A stretch of 64,000 nt of DNA from Actinacidiphila bryophytorum (GTDB taxonomy: Bacteria; Actinomycetota; Actinomycetes; Streptomycetales; Streptomycetaceae). Positions 42,163-51,292 of this stretch are shown here, in pieces. Each line of letters begins with the position of its first letter. The first letter of the stretch is position 1. The translations under genes and the position numbers were made by a program. The stretch is taken from the NCBI RefSeq assembly GCF_016916835.1, contig NZ_JAFFIX010000004.1:62001-126000 (forward strand). The letters run 5' to 3'. The notes beneath the pieces were generated by a model. It did not search any database and was not told the origin of the DNA. It saw only the letters and a program-made list of their open reading frames with translations.

Positions 42163-43439
42163 CAGTACGTCCCATCGTAAACTGCCTGGGCTTTCTGGAT
42201 GGCTTCCGGGTTGTTGATGAAGCGCGGAGCTCTCACAAACGCCTGCACGGATTCGGCATTCCCCTTGGCCTTGGCGATCTCCTGGAGTGCTGCGTATTCG
42301 TTGCGGTCGAGTTCGACGAGACCTGTGCCACTGCAAGGGAATACTGTACCCGTATCTTTCACCCTGTACGTGCGTCCGTTGATCTCATAGAGGTTGGTGT
42401 CCTTGTCGAATTTTGCCCGCCCTGCCGCGATGCCGGCGATGTCCTGATTGACTTCCTCCTCGTACCCGCGCAAGATCACCGTGTTTTCCTCGTCGACATT
42501 GCCGGATGCTGCGCCAGAAATGGTGTGTCGTTTGTTCGGTAGCCGCAGTGATTTACCTTTCGCAGGCCCCTTTACCGACTCGGAAACGGGAAAAGGGCCC
42601 TTGCCAGGTCCGGCGCCGCCCTCCCCGGTTCGCATGACCATGCCGAGGTCGTCGAGCGAGGCTGCGGGGCCGCTGGGGAGGGCCAGGCCGGGTTGGAAGT
42701 CCGGGAGGTGGAGGCTGTCGAGCAGGCCCTGGAGGCCGCCGTTCTGGGCGATGGTTTTGATCGTGCTGCCGGCGGCGCCTATGCCGCCGCCGAAGACTGC
42801 TCCGTAGAGTGCGGCGTCGGTCGCTTCGTCGAGGTTGAGGCCGCTGCTCTGGCCGGTGGCCATGGCGATGGGTTGGGTGACGGCGAGGTCGACGGTGATC
42901 GATTCGACGCCGGCGATGGCGGCGGTGGCCAGGGTGGTGCCGATGATCGCGGCGACGTCGGCGGAGACGGTCACGCCCAGGGCGGCGGACAGTTCCAGGA
43001 CCTCGGCGGTGGCTGCGGCCGCGGCGCCCTCGGAGATCCCGAAGGTGAAGAACGCGAGGGCGGTGCCGGCGACGATGGTGCCGCCGACGATCTCCAGCTC
43101 GTGCTCCAGCTGCTTCACCGCGCTGTGGACGCTGTCGGCGTACCGGTCGAGGGCGGTGGCCAGGTCGCGGGCGCCGTCGATCATGTCCTGGAGCCAGCCG
43201 CGGTTGCCGTAGTAGTAGCGGCGCCAGAACGGGTCGTCGAAGGCGGATATCGCCTTGCCTGTGTTGTTCTCGATCAGGGTGCGGGCTGTGGTGTTCGCGG
43301 CGGCTGTGAGCGTCTCGACGTCGTCGGCGAAGGTCCGCCATGCGGTGGCCGCGTCCCGCAGGCCGCCTTCGTCGGCGTCCGGCCACCACATGCCGGTGAG
43401 CTTCATGACGATCTTCTTGGCCTCGTCGGCGACGCTCAT
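42162..43439 (-). CDS. Polymorphic toxin with WXG100-like N-terminus and variable C-terminal domain
   Basis: The 425-residue protein begins with a WXG-like helical region (W-W-P-D-A-D-E-G-G-L-R-D-A-A-T-A-W-R) and Y-Y-Y-G-N-R-G-W. Two hydrophobic stretches follow at about 115-200, rich in Ala/Gly. A linker at about 250-300 leads to a C-terminal domain with N-K-R-H-T-I-S-G, G-Y-E-E-E-V-N-Q, Y-E-I-N-G-R-T-Y-R-V and F-P-C-S-G-T-G-L-V-E-L. DNA coding for the last ~140 residues is visibly less GC-rich than the rest, as when toxin tips are exchanged. The upstream WXG-like gene overlaps by ATGA. Type VII secretion is inferred; no secretion genes are here. Confidence 0.78.
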   Translation of the reverse strand: MSVADEAKKIVMKLTGMWWPDADEGGLRDAATAWRTFADDVETLTAAANTTARTLIENNTGKAISAFDDPFWRRYYYGNRGWLQDMIDGARDLATALDRYADSVHSAVKQLEHELEIVGGTIVAGTALAFFTFGISEGAAAAATAEVLELSAALGVTVSADVAAIIGTTLATAAIAGVESITVDLAVTQPIAMATGQSSGLNLDEATDAALYGAVFGGGIGAAGSTIKTIAQNGGLQGLLDSLHLPDFQPGLALPSGPAASLDDLGMVMRTGEGGAGPGKGPFPVSESVKGPAKGKSLRLPNKRHTISGAASGNVDEENTVILRGYEEEVNQDIAGIAAGRAKFDKDTNLYEINGRTYRVKDTGTVFPCSGTGLVELDRNEYAALQEIAKAKGNAESVQAFVRAPRFINNPEAIQKAQAVYDGTY

Positions 43440-43813
43440 TGCAGGTCTCCCCCGGCGGTGTGCGGGGGAGGTTCCGGCTTCGGCCCGTTCCTGCTGAACA
43501 TCGTGCGGATGAGGGCCTCGTTGCCGACGTGGCCGTCGGCCATGTCGGCCATGGCGTCGTGGATGCTGGCCAGGCCGAGGGCCAGGATCTCGGCCGCCAT
43601 CGTCATGCTGGTCACGTTCGGTACGTACTGGTCCTCGAACTGCTTGCCCTGGTCGTCCGCGCCCCACGGTGAGCCGGCCGCGGCCAGACCGCCCTGGAGC
43701 TTGGCCAGGGCTGTTGCGAGGTCCGAGCTGTGCGTCAGGAACTGCGGTGCGCTCGTCTGCAGGTCCGTGAGCTTGATGTCGAGTATCTCGCCGTCGTCGT
43801 TTGCGCCGCCCAT
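43436..43813 (-). CDS. WXG100/ESX-like partner protein
   Basis: The 125-residue helical protein has an S-P-W-G-type turn in A-A-A-G-S-P-W-G-A-D-D, with flanking helices L-A-T-A-L-A-K-L-Q-G-G-L and M-T-M-A-A-E-I-L-A-L-G-L. This is the helix-turn-helix shape of WXG100 proteins. It lacks a signal peptide and has a Pro-rich C-terminus. It precedes and overlaps the toxin gene by ATGA, so it is probably its secretion chaperone or co-substrate. Confidence 0.75.
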   Translation of the reverse strand: MGGANDDGEILDIKLTDLQTSAPQFLTHSSDLATALAKLQGGLAAAGSPWGADDQGKQFEDQYVPNVTSMTMAAEILALGLASIHDAMADMADGHVGNEALIRTMFSRNGPKPEPPPHTAGGDLQ

Positions 43814-44076
43814 ACGTCATCCACCCCCATGAATCGACGATTCCCCCAGAGCATCAGCTGATCAACAGCTGTTGCCTCCTGCCACTTTGGCCCAGTGCGC
43901 ACGGGCTCCGGACAGGAACCGCGGCAAGTGGCAAGGGAATGGCCTGAACAGCGGCATCGCTGACTGGTGTTCAGCGACGCGCGATCTGGCACAGGGCTTG
44001 CGGACGGTAATGGCCGTCACATTTCCGCCTGCCCGTCACCCAGGGCAGAAGCGGACCCGGCGCCGCCACGCCCTCG

Positions 44077-44326
44077 GTCTCAGGTCTGGCCTCATTCAGC
44101 CGCGTCCGGGTCCGTCCGCCACCTGCCTGGGTGCTCGCTCGGCCGCAGGTCAGAACGCCTCCGCTCCCGCGCGTACGGCATCGTGACCGGTTGGAAAGCG
44201 TGTTGGGGGCAACCCCTCACGAGTTCGAATCTCGTATCCTCCGCACCGCCTGAACAGGCAGAACGAAGACCCCGACCGCCGAGCGGTCGGGGTCTTCGGC
44301 ATGCTCTGGTCTCAATCTCGGTCTCA
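44077..44326. repeat. Junction J3: attP-like site with a different hairpin flank
   Basis: Left arm pair GTCTCA-N6-GCCTCA is at 44077-44094 and the tRNA-Ser core at 44191-44244, ending at CTCCGC without CCA. The flank then changes to ACCGCCTGAACAGGC and a hairpin with arms CGAAGACCCCGACCGC and complement (44264-44279, 44283-44298). Right arm pair GTCTCA-ATCTCG-GTCTCA is at 44309-44326. The sequence between core and hairpin is unrelated to J0-J2 and J4, while the layout is kept. Confidence 0.85.
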
Positions 44327-44470
44327 TTTATTTCCGACATTCGAGACATTCTTGCACTGTGCCACCTCAGCCCTGGCGGGCGCCGCTCATCCGGGGGAGC
44401 AGACGCTGCGCGCCTCGGCGGGAGATAGGAGTATGTTTATTGTAAGTACACCTCTACAAGCGGGGCGCCA

Positions 44471-45943
44471 ATGGACAAGCCTGCCGAGATGTTCGACCGG
44501 GACCACGAGTGGTCAGCGCTGAGCCGGTTCATCAACGATCCCCAGCGAGGGGCGACTCTGGGTGTGGTCTCCGGGCGTCGCCGCCAGGGCAAGACGTTCC
44601 TGCTGGACGCCGCTTGCCGAGCCGCCGGAGGGTTCTATTTCGGTGCGACCGAGGCTGCCGATGCCGAGTCGCTACGGCGGATCAGCACAGCGCTGAGCGC
44701 GCACGTCCGCCCCGCAAGCCCGTTCCACTTCGCCAACTGGTCAGAGGCCGTCGACGCGCTGCTCGCGCTCGGCGCCGAGCGACCGGTCCCCGTGGTGATC
44801 GACGAGTTTCCCTACCTCGCCAAGGCCAACCCGGAGCTGCCCTCGATCATCCAGGAGGCCCTGCGGCCGCTGCGTGAGCAGCGCACCAGCTCACAAGCCC
44901 GGATGCTGCTGTGCGGCTCAGCCCTGTCCTTCATGGGCCGACTGTTGTCGGGCAACGCCCCCCTGCGTGGACGTGCCGGACTGGAACTGGTCGTCCGCCC
45001 TCTCGACCACCGCCTCGCCGCCGAATTCTGGGGCATCACCGATCCCCACCTGGCCATGAAGGTGAACGCGATTGTGGGCGGCACCCCTGCCTACCGGCGC
45101 GAATTCGCACGCGGGGACGTCCCGAAGGGTCCGGACGACTTCGACGACTGGGTCGTCCGCACCGTCCTCAATCCCGAGACCCCCCTTTTCCGCGAGGCCC
45201 GCTACCTGCTGGCCGAAGAACCCGACCTTCGCGACACCGCCCTGTACCTGTCCGTCCTGGCGGCCGTCGCCGACGGGAACGCCACCCGCGGAGGCATGGC
45301 CAGCTACCTGGAACGCAAGGCCACCGACATCGCCCACCCCATCACCGTCCTCGAAGACGCAGGACTACTCCACCGCGACGCCGATGCGTTCCGCGACAAC
45401 CGGCCCACCTATCGCATCTCCGAACCGCTGATCGGCTTCTACCACGCGATCATGCGACCGGTCTGGGACCAGCTCGAACGCCCGGGCAGTGCGACACGCG
45501 TCTGGCAGGCAAGCCGCCGCCGCTTCGTCAGCAACGTCCTCGGTCCGCACTTCGAACAGGTCTGCCGCGATTGGGCGCTGCACCACGCCGACCCCGAGCG
45601 TCTGGGCGGTCTGCCCGCCCGTGTCGGACAAGGTGTCGTCCACGACCCCAAAGCCCGTACCGGTCATGAGGTCGACGTGGCAGTGATCGGAATCGCGGAC
45701 GGGGCCAAGCCGCCGCTCCTGGCCATCGGAGAGGCCAAGTGGAACGACACCATGGGCGCCGCTCACATCGAACGCCTCCGGCACATCCGTGACCTCATCA
45801 CCCTGGCAGGCCGCTACGACACCACCGCCACGCAGCTCATGTGCTTCAGCGGCGTCGGCTTCAACGACAAGGCACACGCCGCAGCGGCAGCCGACCCGGG
45901 CATCCGACTGATTGACCTGGCGAGCCTCTACGGCCAGTCCTGA
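44471..45943 (+). CDS. P-loop ATPase with C-terminal nuclease-like domain (archaeal ATPase/DUF234 type)
   Basis: The 490-residue protein has Walker A V-S-G-R-R-R-Q-G-K-T-F-L-L and Walker B P-V-V-I-D-E-F-P-Y-L at about 105. A middle winged-helix-like region has G-G-T-P-A-Y-R and L-E-R-K-A-T-D-I-A-H-P. The C-terminal domain carries G-H-E-V-D-V-A-V-I-G and L-L-A-I-G-E-A-K-W-N, an Asp...Glu-x-Lys arrangement as in restriction-endonuclease-like nucleases. This is the DUF234/DUF4143-related ATPase family, often found on mobile islands and of unknown role. It starts 145 bp beyond J3 in module 4. The upstream region has an AT-rich patch (TGTTTATTGTAAGTAC). Confidence 0.85.
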   Translation: MDKPAEMFDRDHEWSALSRFINDPQRGATLGVVSGRRRQGKTFLLDAACRAAGGFYFGATEAADAESLRRISTALSAHVRPASPFHFANWSEAVDALLALGAERPVPVVIDEFPYLAKANPELPSIIQEALRPLREQRTSSQARMLLCGSALSFMGRLLSGNAPLRGRAGLELVVRPLDHRLAAEFWGITDPHLAMKVNAIVGGTPAYRREFARGDVPKGPDDFDDWVVRTVLNPETPLFREARYLLAEEPDLRDTALYLSVLAAVADGNATRGGMASYLERKATDIAHPITVLEDAGLLHRDADAFRDNRPTYRISEPLIGFYHAIMRPVWDQLERPGSATRVWQASRRRFVSNVLGPHFEQVCRDWALHHADPERLGGLPARVGQGVVHDPKARTGHEVDVAVIGIADGAKPPLLAIGEAKWNDTMGAAHIERLRHIRDLITLAGRYDTTATQLMCFSGVGFNDKAHAAAAADPGIRLIDLASLYGQS

Positions 45944-46181
45944 GGCACGCCCAGGCACCCGTTCCCAGCTACGACGCCTTCACCTTGCCCAGCTCGCAAC
46001 CCACTGCTGCAGAACGCCGGGGGACCCTCGCCGCAACCTCCGGTGCCATCAGCACCTGCGCCCCCACGTGCTGGCGGGAAGAACCCGGCGGACCGGCAAC
46101 CGACCGGCGCATCGAGGGTGCCGTCCTCGGCCCGACGGCCAGCCGACCACGGCAAGCACTCTGCGTAGCCTGGCAGCCCCG

Positions 46182-46415
46182 ATGAAGAAGCAGAGGCCGA
46201 TGAGCCGGGCCGAGCTTCTGAAACGGATCGAAGAACTTCGAAGGCTCGACGCCAAGAAGCCTCAGGCGGCCAAGAACCCGCGGCCCCGGCCTCGCTCCGA
46301 ACCCAGGGTGGTATCCGCGCACACCGCCGCCTCCCTCGAACCGCAGCCGTACGCCGGGGTGGAGATGAAGTACCGAAATGGCCAGTGGGTCCAGATGCAC
46401 CCCGAATCCGAGTAG
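46182..46415 (+). CDS. Small basic hypothetical protein ending at an att-flank hairpin
   Basis: The 77-residue protein begins K-K-Q-R-P-M-S-R-A-E-L-L-K-R-I-E, then a Lys/Arg/Pro-rich linker, and ends G-V-E-M-K-Y-R-N-G-Q-W-V-Q-M-H. The coding look and a start near AGCCCCGATG are modest evidence. Its TAG stop (46413-46415) directly abuts the GTGCCTCACCGGGCAC att flank, so the end of the gene coincides with a module boundary. No function can be assigned, and it may be a fragment. Confidence 0.45.
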   Translation: MKKQRPMSRAELLKRIEELRRLDAKKPQAAKNPRPRPRSEPRVVSAHTAASLEPQPYAGVEMKYRNGQWVQMHPESE

Positions 46416-46473
46416 TGCCTCACCGGGCACGACGTCGATGGCCCCCGCTGCCCGCAGCGGGGGCCATCAACGT
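46415..46473. repeat. Orphan att flank: conserved GTGCCTCACCGGGCAC plus hairpin, without tRNA core
   Basis: The same 16-nt flank and long hairpin found after the tRNA core at J0, J1, J2 and J4 occur here (arms 46432-46451 and 46454-46473, one G.T pair). The tRNA-derived core and both GTCTCA pairs are missing. The loss begins exactly at the tRNA 3' end. It marks a rearranged boundary inside module 4 between the ATPase part and the ABC part. Confidence 0.8.
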
Positions 46474-46594
46474 GCGTGGCGGCAGTTGGCCGATGCAGGC
46501 CGATCGGTCTCTTGGCTTTGCCTGCCCGGAAACGTGGGCTCAATCCCCGGCTGCGGGCACGAACGCTGTCGGCGGCAGTTCGATCCGGCGAGCC

Positions 46595-48970
46595 CTATTC
46601 GGTGCGAAGTGCGGTCGCGGTGCCGGTGCGGGCGGCCCAGGCCGCCGGCAGGAGGGCGCCTGCAATGGCGATGACCAGGCCGCCGAGGACAAGCGGTACC
46701 AGCGCTCCGGGGTGGTAGGCGTCCAGGTCGGCGGCGGGCAGCCGGGTGCCGGCGGCCCGGCCCATCGCGGGCAGCACGGCGTGGTGCAGAGCGACGCCCA
46801 ACGGGGTGCCGATCAGGCCGCCGAGCAGGCCGATGCCGCTGACGGACGTGAGGACCATGGCGACGGTCTGCTTCGGGGACATCCCGAGTGCTTTGAAGAC
46901 GCCCAGGTCGTGGACGCGTTCGCGGGTGTCGAGCACGACGGTATTGAGGACGCCGAGACCGGCCACAGCGACCAGCATCCCGGTGAGCATCACGGCCAGC
47001 GTGTCCATCGAGAGGATGGTCGGGTTGAAGAGCGGGTGGTAGCTGCCGGGGCAGAAGCCGTAGGGCTTCAGCGCGAGTTGCAGCCGGTCCAGGGCCTCCT
47101 GCCGGCTGCTGCCGGGCTTCAGGTCGATCTGGTAGTCGACGCTCTGCGGGTCGACCGGGGTGTTCAGTGCGGCCAGCGAGGCACTGTCGGTGCGGATCGT
47201 CATGCCGGACTCCTGCATGTCGAATGCCTCGCCGACGATCCGGACGGGGGCACTTCGGCCGCTGCCGTTGGACAGGGTGATGCTGTCGCCGACCTTGGTG
47301 CCGGTGGCCTGGAGGAAGGCCGAGGGGACCACGGCTTCGCCCGGGTGGTGGAACCAGCGGCCGGCGACCATCTGGTAGGCACCCCAGGCGGCGTCGCCGT
47401 CGTAGCGGATCACGGTGGTCGGGCCGGCCAGTCCGACCACGCTGAAGGTGGCCCGGTCGGTGCTGAAGTACCGCCTCGTGCCCGGGTAGGCGGCGATCTT
47501 CGCCGCGATGGCGGGCAGCTCGGCGACCTGCAATTGGTGGGTGGTGGCGGCGGGGCCGAACGGCGGCAGTGGCATGACCTGCACCGCGCCGGGCCGGTCA
47601 CGGTTCATGCCGTCCGTGATCGTGTTCAAAGAGACCACCAGGCCCACGCCGAAGGACACCCCGACGGAGCCGAGCACCACAGCGGTGACCATCGTGGCCG
47701 ACCGCCCTGGCCTGGCGAACGAGTTGCCCAGCCCCAGGCTGACCGAGCGCGGCATCGGGAGCCGGCCGAGCAGCCGGCGGGCCGTCCAGCCACGTCCGGG
47801 GCTCGGGGTGCGGCCGACCGTGAGCGCCTCGACGGTGCGCAGCCGTCCGGCCCGCAGCGCCGGCACCAGTGCTGTGCCGGCCACGGCGGTGAGGGCGCCG
47901 AGTGCGACGGCAAGGTCGAGCCAGGGGGCGATCAGCCGGCCGGCGCCGGTGTTGAACGCCTCGCCGGCCTTGGCCAGCACCGGGACCGCCGCCAGGTTGC
48001 CGAGCAGCACGCCGAGTGCGGTGCCGACACCGGCCGGGACCAGCGCCTGCCCGACGTAGGCCCGCACCACCTGCGCGGGGCTGTAGCCGATCGCCTTGAG
48101 GACGCCGATCCGCCGGGTCGAAGCCCCGACCGCGCCGCTGACCACGATGCCGATGATCAGCACCGACATGACCAGGCCGATCACAGCGAAGGCGATCACG
48201 AACGGCACGAAGGTGGCGGTGCTCTTGTCCGAGGCCGTCTTGATCTTCAGGTAGGAGGCGGCACTGGTCATCGACCGCGGCGGGACGGCGGCGGCGAGCG
48301 CGGTGCGGTCCACGTTCAGCCGGGCGTTGTCGCCGGCTCGGGCGAAGCGGTACAGCATCTGGTAACCGGTCGTGCCGGCCGGCGGGGTCAGCGCGGCCAG
48401 TTGCTGGGGGGAGACCCAGGCGTCGGCGCTGTGTCCCGCGGACCGGGCCAGACCGACGACGGTGAGTATCGGCTTGCCCGGTAGAGCCGGGAAGCGGAGC
48501 TTGTCACCCACGCCCAAGGGGGAGTTGAAGTCGCTCAGCACGACCTGCCCCGGTCCTGTGGCCCAGTGCCCGGCAGTTACGGTCAGGTCGTCCACAGCAC
48601 CGCCCGGGCCGGTTCGGCCGACGAAGTCGAGCGCCGGATTGACCAGGCCCACCCGTAGCCCGGAGTTGTTCTCGCCGATCACGGAGTTGAGCGAAGCGAT
48701 CGGGTAGGGGCCGGCCGATGCGGTGACCCCGGGGACACGGGCGGTCTGCGCCAACTGCGCGGTATTGACCTGGGCGGGGTCGAAGCGGACGGTCAGGTGG
48801 GCGCCGCGTTGCCTGGCGAAGCCCTGGTCGAATGAGACGTGGGCTGACACCAGCAGCCCGCCGCCGAGCAGTGAGGCGGTGACCGCCGTCATGGTGGTGA
48901 GCATCATGACCAGGCTCTGCACCCGGCGCCGGCCGACTCCGGCCCGAACCACCTTGGAGAGATGGCTCAT
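46595..48970 (-). CDS. FtsX-like ABC transporter permease (MacB/LolC type)
   Basis: The 791-residue membrane protein has an N-terminal helix, a large extracytoplasmic MacB_PCD-like domain, three membrane helices at about 240-400, a second extracytoplasmic domain, and three C-terminal helices. This is the duplicated FtsX arrangement of actinobacterial permeases. I-G-V-L-K-A-I-G-Y-S and L-G-V-F-K-A-L-G-M-S are the two coupling motifs. It overlaps the ATPase gene by ATGA. Such systems move lipids, peptides or antibiotics, or act by mechanotransmission rather than transport. Confidence 0.92.
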   Translation of the reverse strand: MSHLSKVVRAGVGRRRVQSLVMMLTTMTAVTASLLGGGLLVSAHVSFDQGFARQRGAHLTVRFDPAQVNTAQLAQTARVPGVTASAGPYPIASLNSVIGENNSGLRVGLVNPALDFVGRTGPGGAVDDLTVTAGHWATGPGQVVLSDFNSPLGVGDKLRFPALPGKPILTVVGLARSAGHSADAWVSPQQLAALTPPAGTTGYQMLYRFARAGDNARLNVDRTALAAAVPPRSMTSAASYLKIKTASDKSTATFVPFVIAFAVIGLVMSVLIIGIVVSGAVGASTRRIGVLKAIGYSPAQVVRAYVGQALVPAGVGTALGVLLGNLAAVPVLAKAGEAFNTGAGRLIAPWLDLAVALGALTAVAGTALVPALRAGRLRTVEALTVGRTPSPGRGWTARRLLGRLPMPRSVSLGLGNSFARPGRSATMVTAVVLGSVGVSFGVGLVVSLNTITDGMNRDRPGAVQVMPLPPFGPAATTHQLQVAELPAIAAKIAAYPGTRRYFSTDRATFSVVGLAGPTTVIRYDGDAAWGAYQMVAGRWFHHPGEAVVPSAFLQATGTKVGDSITLSNGSGRSAPVRIVGEAFDMQESGMTIRTDSASLAALNTPVDPQSVDYQIDLKPGSSRQEALDRLQLALKPYGFCPGSYHPLFNPTILSMDTLAVMLTGMLVAVAGLGVLNTVVLDTRERVHDLGVFKALGMSPKQTVAMVLTSVSGIGLLGGLIGTPLGVALHHAVLPAMGRAAGTRLPAADLDAYHPGALVPLVLGGLVIAIAGALLPAAWAARTGTATALRTE

Positions 48971-49659
48971 CGGGCGACCGCCACCGTGACGTCGCGGGTG
49001 ATTCGGCCGTCGGAAAGCTCGATGACGCGGTTGGCGCAGGCGTCGGCGAGCGAGGTGTCATGGGTGACCAGCAGGATGGTCTGACCGGCGGTATTGAGCT
49101 CGACGAGCAGCTCTCGCACCTCCGCTGCCGAGGCGCTGTCCAGCGCGCCCGTCGGCTCGTCGGCCAGCAGCAGAGGTGGCCGGTTCATCAAGGCGCGGGC
49201 CACTGCGACACGTTGGCGTTCGCCGCCCGAGAGCCGACCGGGGAAGGTTCGGGTGTGGTGGGCGATCCCCAGTTGCTCCAACAACTCGGCCGCGCGGCTG
49301 CGGGCCCGGTCGCCCGGCATCCCGGCGAGCTGAGCCGGTAGCAGCACGTTGTCCTGGACGGTCATGTCATCCAGGAGGTTGAAGAACTGGAAGACCATGC
49401 CGACGCGCTCCCGCCGGTACCTGGCCGAGCCCGCCTCGGTCAGCCGGTCGATCCGCATGCCGTCCACCGTGACCGTACCCTCGGTCGGCCTGTCCAGCCC
49501 CGCGATCACGTTGAGAAGGGTGGATTTGCCGCTGCCAGAGCGGCCGAGGACGGCCAGCGCTTCACCCGCGTGCACCTCGAGGTTCAGCTGGTCCAGAGCC
49601 GGGCGGCCGGCTTCGTAGGTCTTGCTCACATCGCGGATCTCGATGAGCGGCGCGGTCAC
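48967..49659 (-). CDS. ABC transporter ATP-binding protein (LolD/MacB type)
   Basis: The 230-residue ATPase has Walker A L-G-R-S-G-S-G-K-S-T, Q-loop V-F-Q-F-F-N-L-L-D-D, signature L-S-G-G-E-R-Q-R-V-A, Walker B L-L-L-A-D-E-P-T-G-A-L-D and T-H-D-T. These are hallmarks of the LolD/BceA family that serves FtsX permeases. GTG 49659 follows GGAGGA. It is divergent from the kinase gene at 49859, and the 199-bp gap should contain promoters for both. Confidence 0.93.
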   Translation of the reverse strand: MTAPLIEIRDVSKTYEAGRPALDQLNLEVHAGEALAVLGRSGSGKSTLLNVIAGLDRPTEGTVTVDGMRIDRLTEAGSARYRRERVGMVFQFFNLLDDMTVQDNVLLPAQLAGMPGDRARSRAAELLEQLGIAHHTRTFPGRLSGGERQRVAVARALMNRPPLLLADEPTGALDSASAAEVRELLVELNTAGQTILLVTHDTSLADACANRVIELSDGRITRDVTVAVAR

Positions 49660-49858
49660 GGTGTCCTCCAGGGATCGGTCTGCTGAGCGATGACGCTAGG
49701 TAGTCGGCGGCCCTGCGGGATATACGGCTGAACGGTGGTTCCGGGGTGTACGCAGGTACACCCCGGATTCGGAGCACAGACCCCCTGTGTGACCGCTCGG
49801 CGGCCCGGAAGACTGGAGCCGTCAGTCATCTCGCGGTGATCTCAAGGGAGGAGGACCA

Positions 49859-51292
49859 ATGGTGAGCAGTACGAGGACGGCTCCGGCTCCCCGGGCTCGA
49901 CGACATCGACCGTTCGGCTGGATCGGCGCGAGGGTGGTCGCGCTCGGCCGCGTGGCAGTCCTGAGCGCGGTGGCATCGGCCGGCGCCGTTCCACTGGTGT
50001 CGCTGCTCAGCGTGTTGCGCGGTCTCCTGAGCGACGGCACCAGGCAGATCACCCTGCACGGGCCCTACCACACCTGGGCGATGCTGGGCCTGGTGCTGCT
50101 CGGTCTCGGAGTGGTGCGCATGCGGTGGGTGGTGCGGCACACCAGACGGCTGGTCGGGAAATGGTGCGGCGTGGTGATAGCCGAGCCGTACCGACCCGCG
50201 CCGACGGGTGATCCGGTCAGCCGGTGGCAGCGCATCGGCTGGCTGCTGAGTGATCCGGCGACCTGGCGCGACCTGTTGTGGACCGGGCTCAACGCGGTCG
50301 GCGGCTTCCTCCTACTACTGATTCCGGCGGGGGCGCTGTTGGCGTTCAGCTTCGGTTACCTGCTGCGCGCGCCCTCGTCCGGGCCGCCGGACGAGTCGGC
50401 GCCGTCTGCCCCACCCTCGGATCCCTCGGCGCCTCCGCTGCCGGCCCATTCCGGGCGTCCGCTGGCCGGGCCGATACACAGCCTGCTGGCCGCAGACCCG
50501 GTGGCGTTGTGTCTGGCCTTGATGTTGTGCGGTCTGCTTGTCGCTGCCGCGCTGCTCGCCGCACCGCGCCTGCTGACGGGCTACGGCCATCTGGCGGGCC
50601 GCCTGCTCGGGCCCACTCGGGAGGCTCAACTGGCGCAGCGGGTGGATCACTTGGCAGCGACACGATCCGACACCATCGACAGTGGCGCGGCCGCGATGCG
50701 CCGTATCGAACGGGACCTGCACGACGGTGCACAGGCCCGGCTGGTGGCCATGGGTATGACGCTGAACTCGGCCGAGCAGCTCTTCGAATCAAACCCGCAG
50801 GCCGCGCTGGCGCTGCTGACCGAGGCCAGGAACTCCTCGGTCAAGGCACTGGCGGAGCTGCGCGACCTGGTTCGCGGCATCCACCCGCCGGTGCTGGCCG
50901 ATCGCGGTCTCGGCGACGCGCTGCGCGCGCTGGCCCTGGACCTGCCGCTCCACGCACAGGTGGACGGCGTGCTGCCGGCCCGCGCGCCGGCGGCGGTGGA
51001 GTCGGCGGCCTACTTCGCCGTCAACGAGCTGTTGGCCAACGTCTCCAAGCACGCGGGTGCCGCCCGGGTCTGGATCGACATCGGCCATACTGGCGAGGCG
51101 CTCAGGATCGGCATCACCGACGACGGCCGGGGCGGTGCCGACCCCACCCGCGGCACTGGACTGCGCGGCCTGGAACGGCGGCTTGCCACATTCGACGGCG
51201 TGCTCGCCGTCAGCAGCCCACCCGGCGGTCCGACCATAGCCTCACTGGAGATCCCGTGCGTGTTGTCATCGCCGAAGACCTCTTCCTCCTGA
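49859..51292 (+). CDS. Sensor histidine kinase, NarL/DesK type, next to FtsX-type ABC transporter
   Basis: The 477-residue protein starts with ATG behind AGGGAGGAGGA. Four membrane helices span about residues 25-240, separated by a Pro/Ser-rich loop. HisKA_3 has the acceptor His in I-E-R-D-L-H-D-G-A-Q-A-R-L. The HATPase_c domain has N-E-L-L-A-N-V-S-K-H-A, D-D-G-R-G-G and G-T-G-L-R-G-L-E-R-R. It pairs with the response regulator overlapping it by 37 bp. It probably senses compounds handled by the divergent ABC transporter. Confidence 0.9.
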   Translation: MVSSTRTAPAPRARRHRPFGWIGARVVALGRVAVLSAVASAGAVPLVSLLSVLRGLLSDGTRQITLHGPYHTWAMLGLVLLGLGVVRMRWVVRHTRRLVGKWCGVVIAEPYRPAPTGDPVSRWQRIGWLLSDPATWRDLLWTGLNAVGGFLLLLIPAGALLAFSFGYLLRAPSSGPPDESAPSAPPSDPSAPPLPAHSGRPLAGPIHSLLAADPVALCLALMLCGLLVAAALLAAPRLLTGYGHLAGRLLGPTREAQLAQRVDHLAATRSDTIDSGAAAMRRIERDLHDGAQARLVAMGMTLNSAEQLFESNPQAALALLTEARNSSVKALAELRDLVRGIHPPVLADRGLGDALRALALDLPLHAQVDGVLPARAPAAVESAAYFAVNELLANVSKHAGAARVWIDIGHTGEALRIGITDDGRGGADPTRGTGLRGLERRLATFDGVLAVSSPPGGPTIASLEIPCVLSSPKTSSS

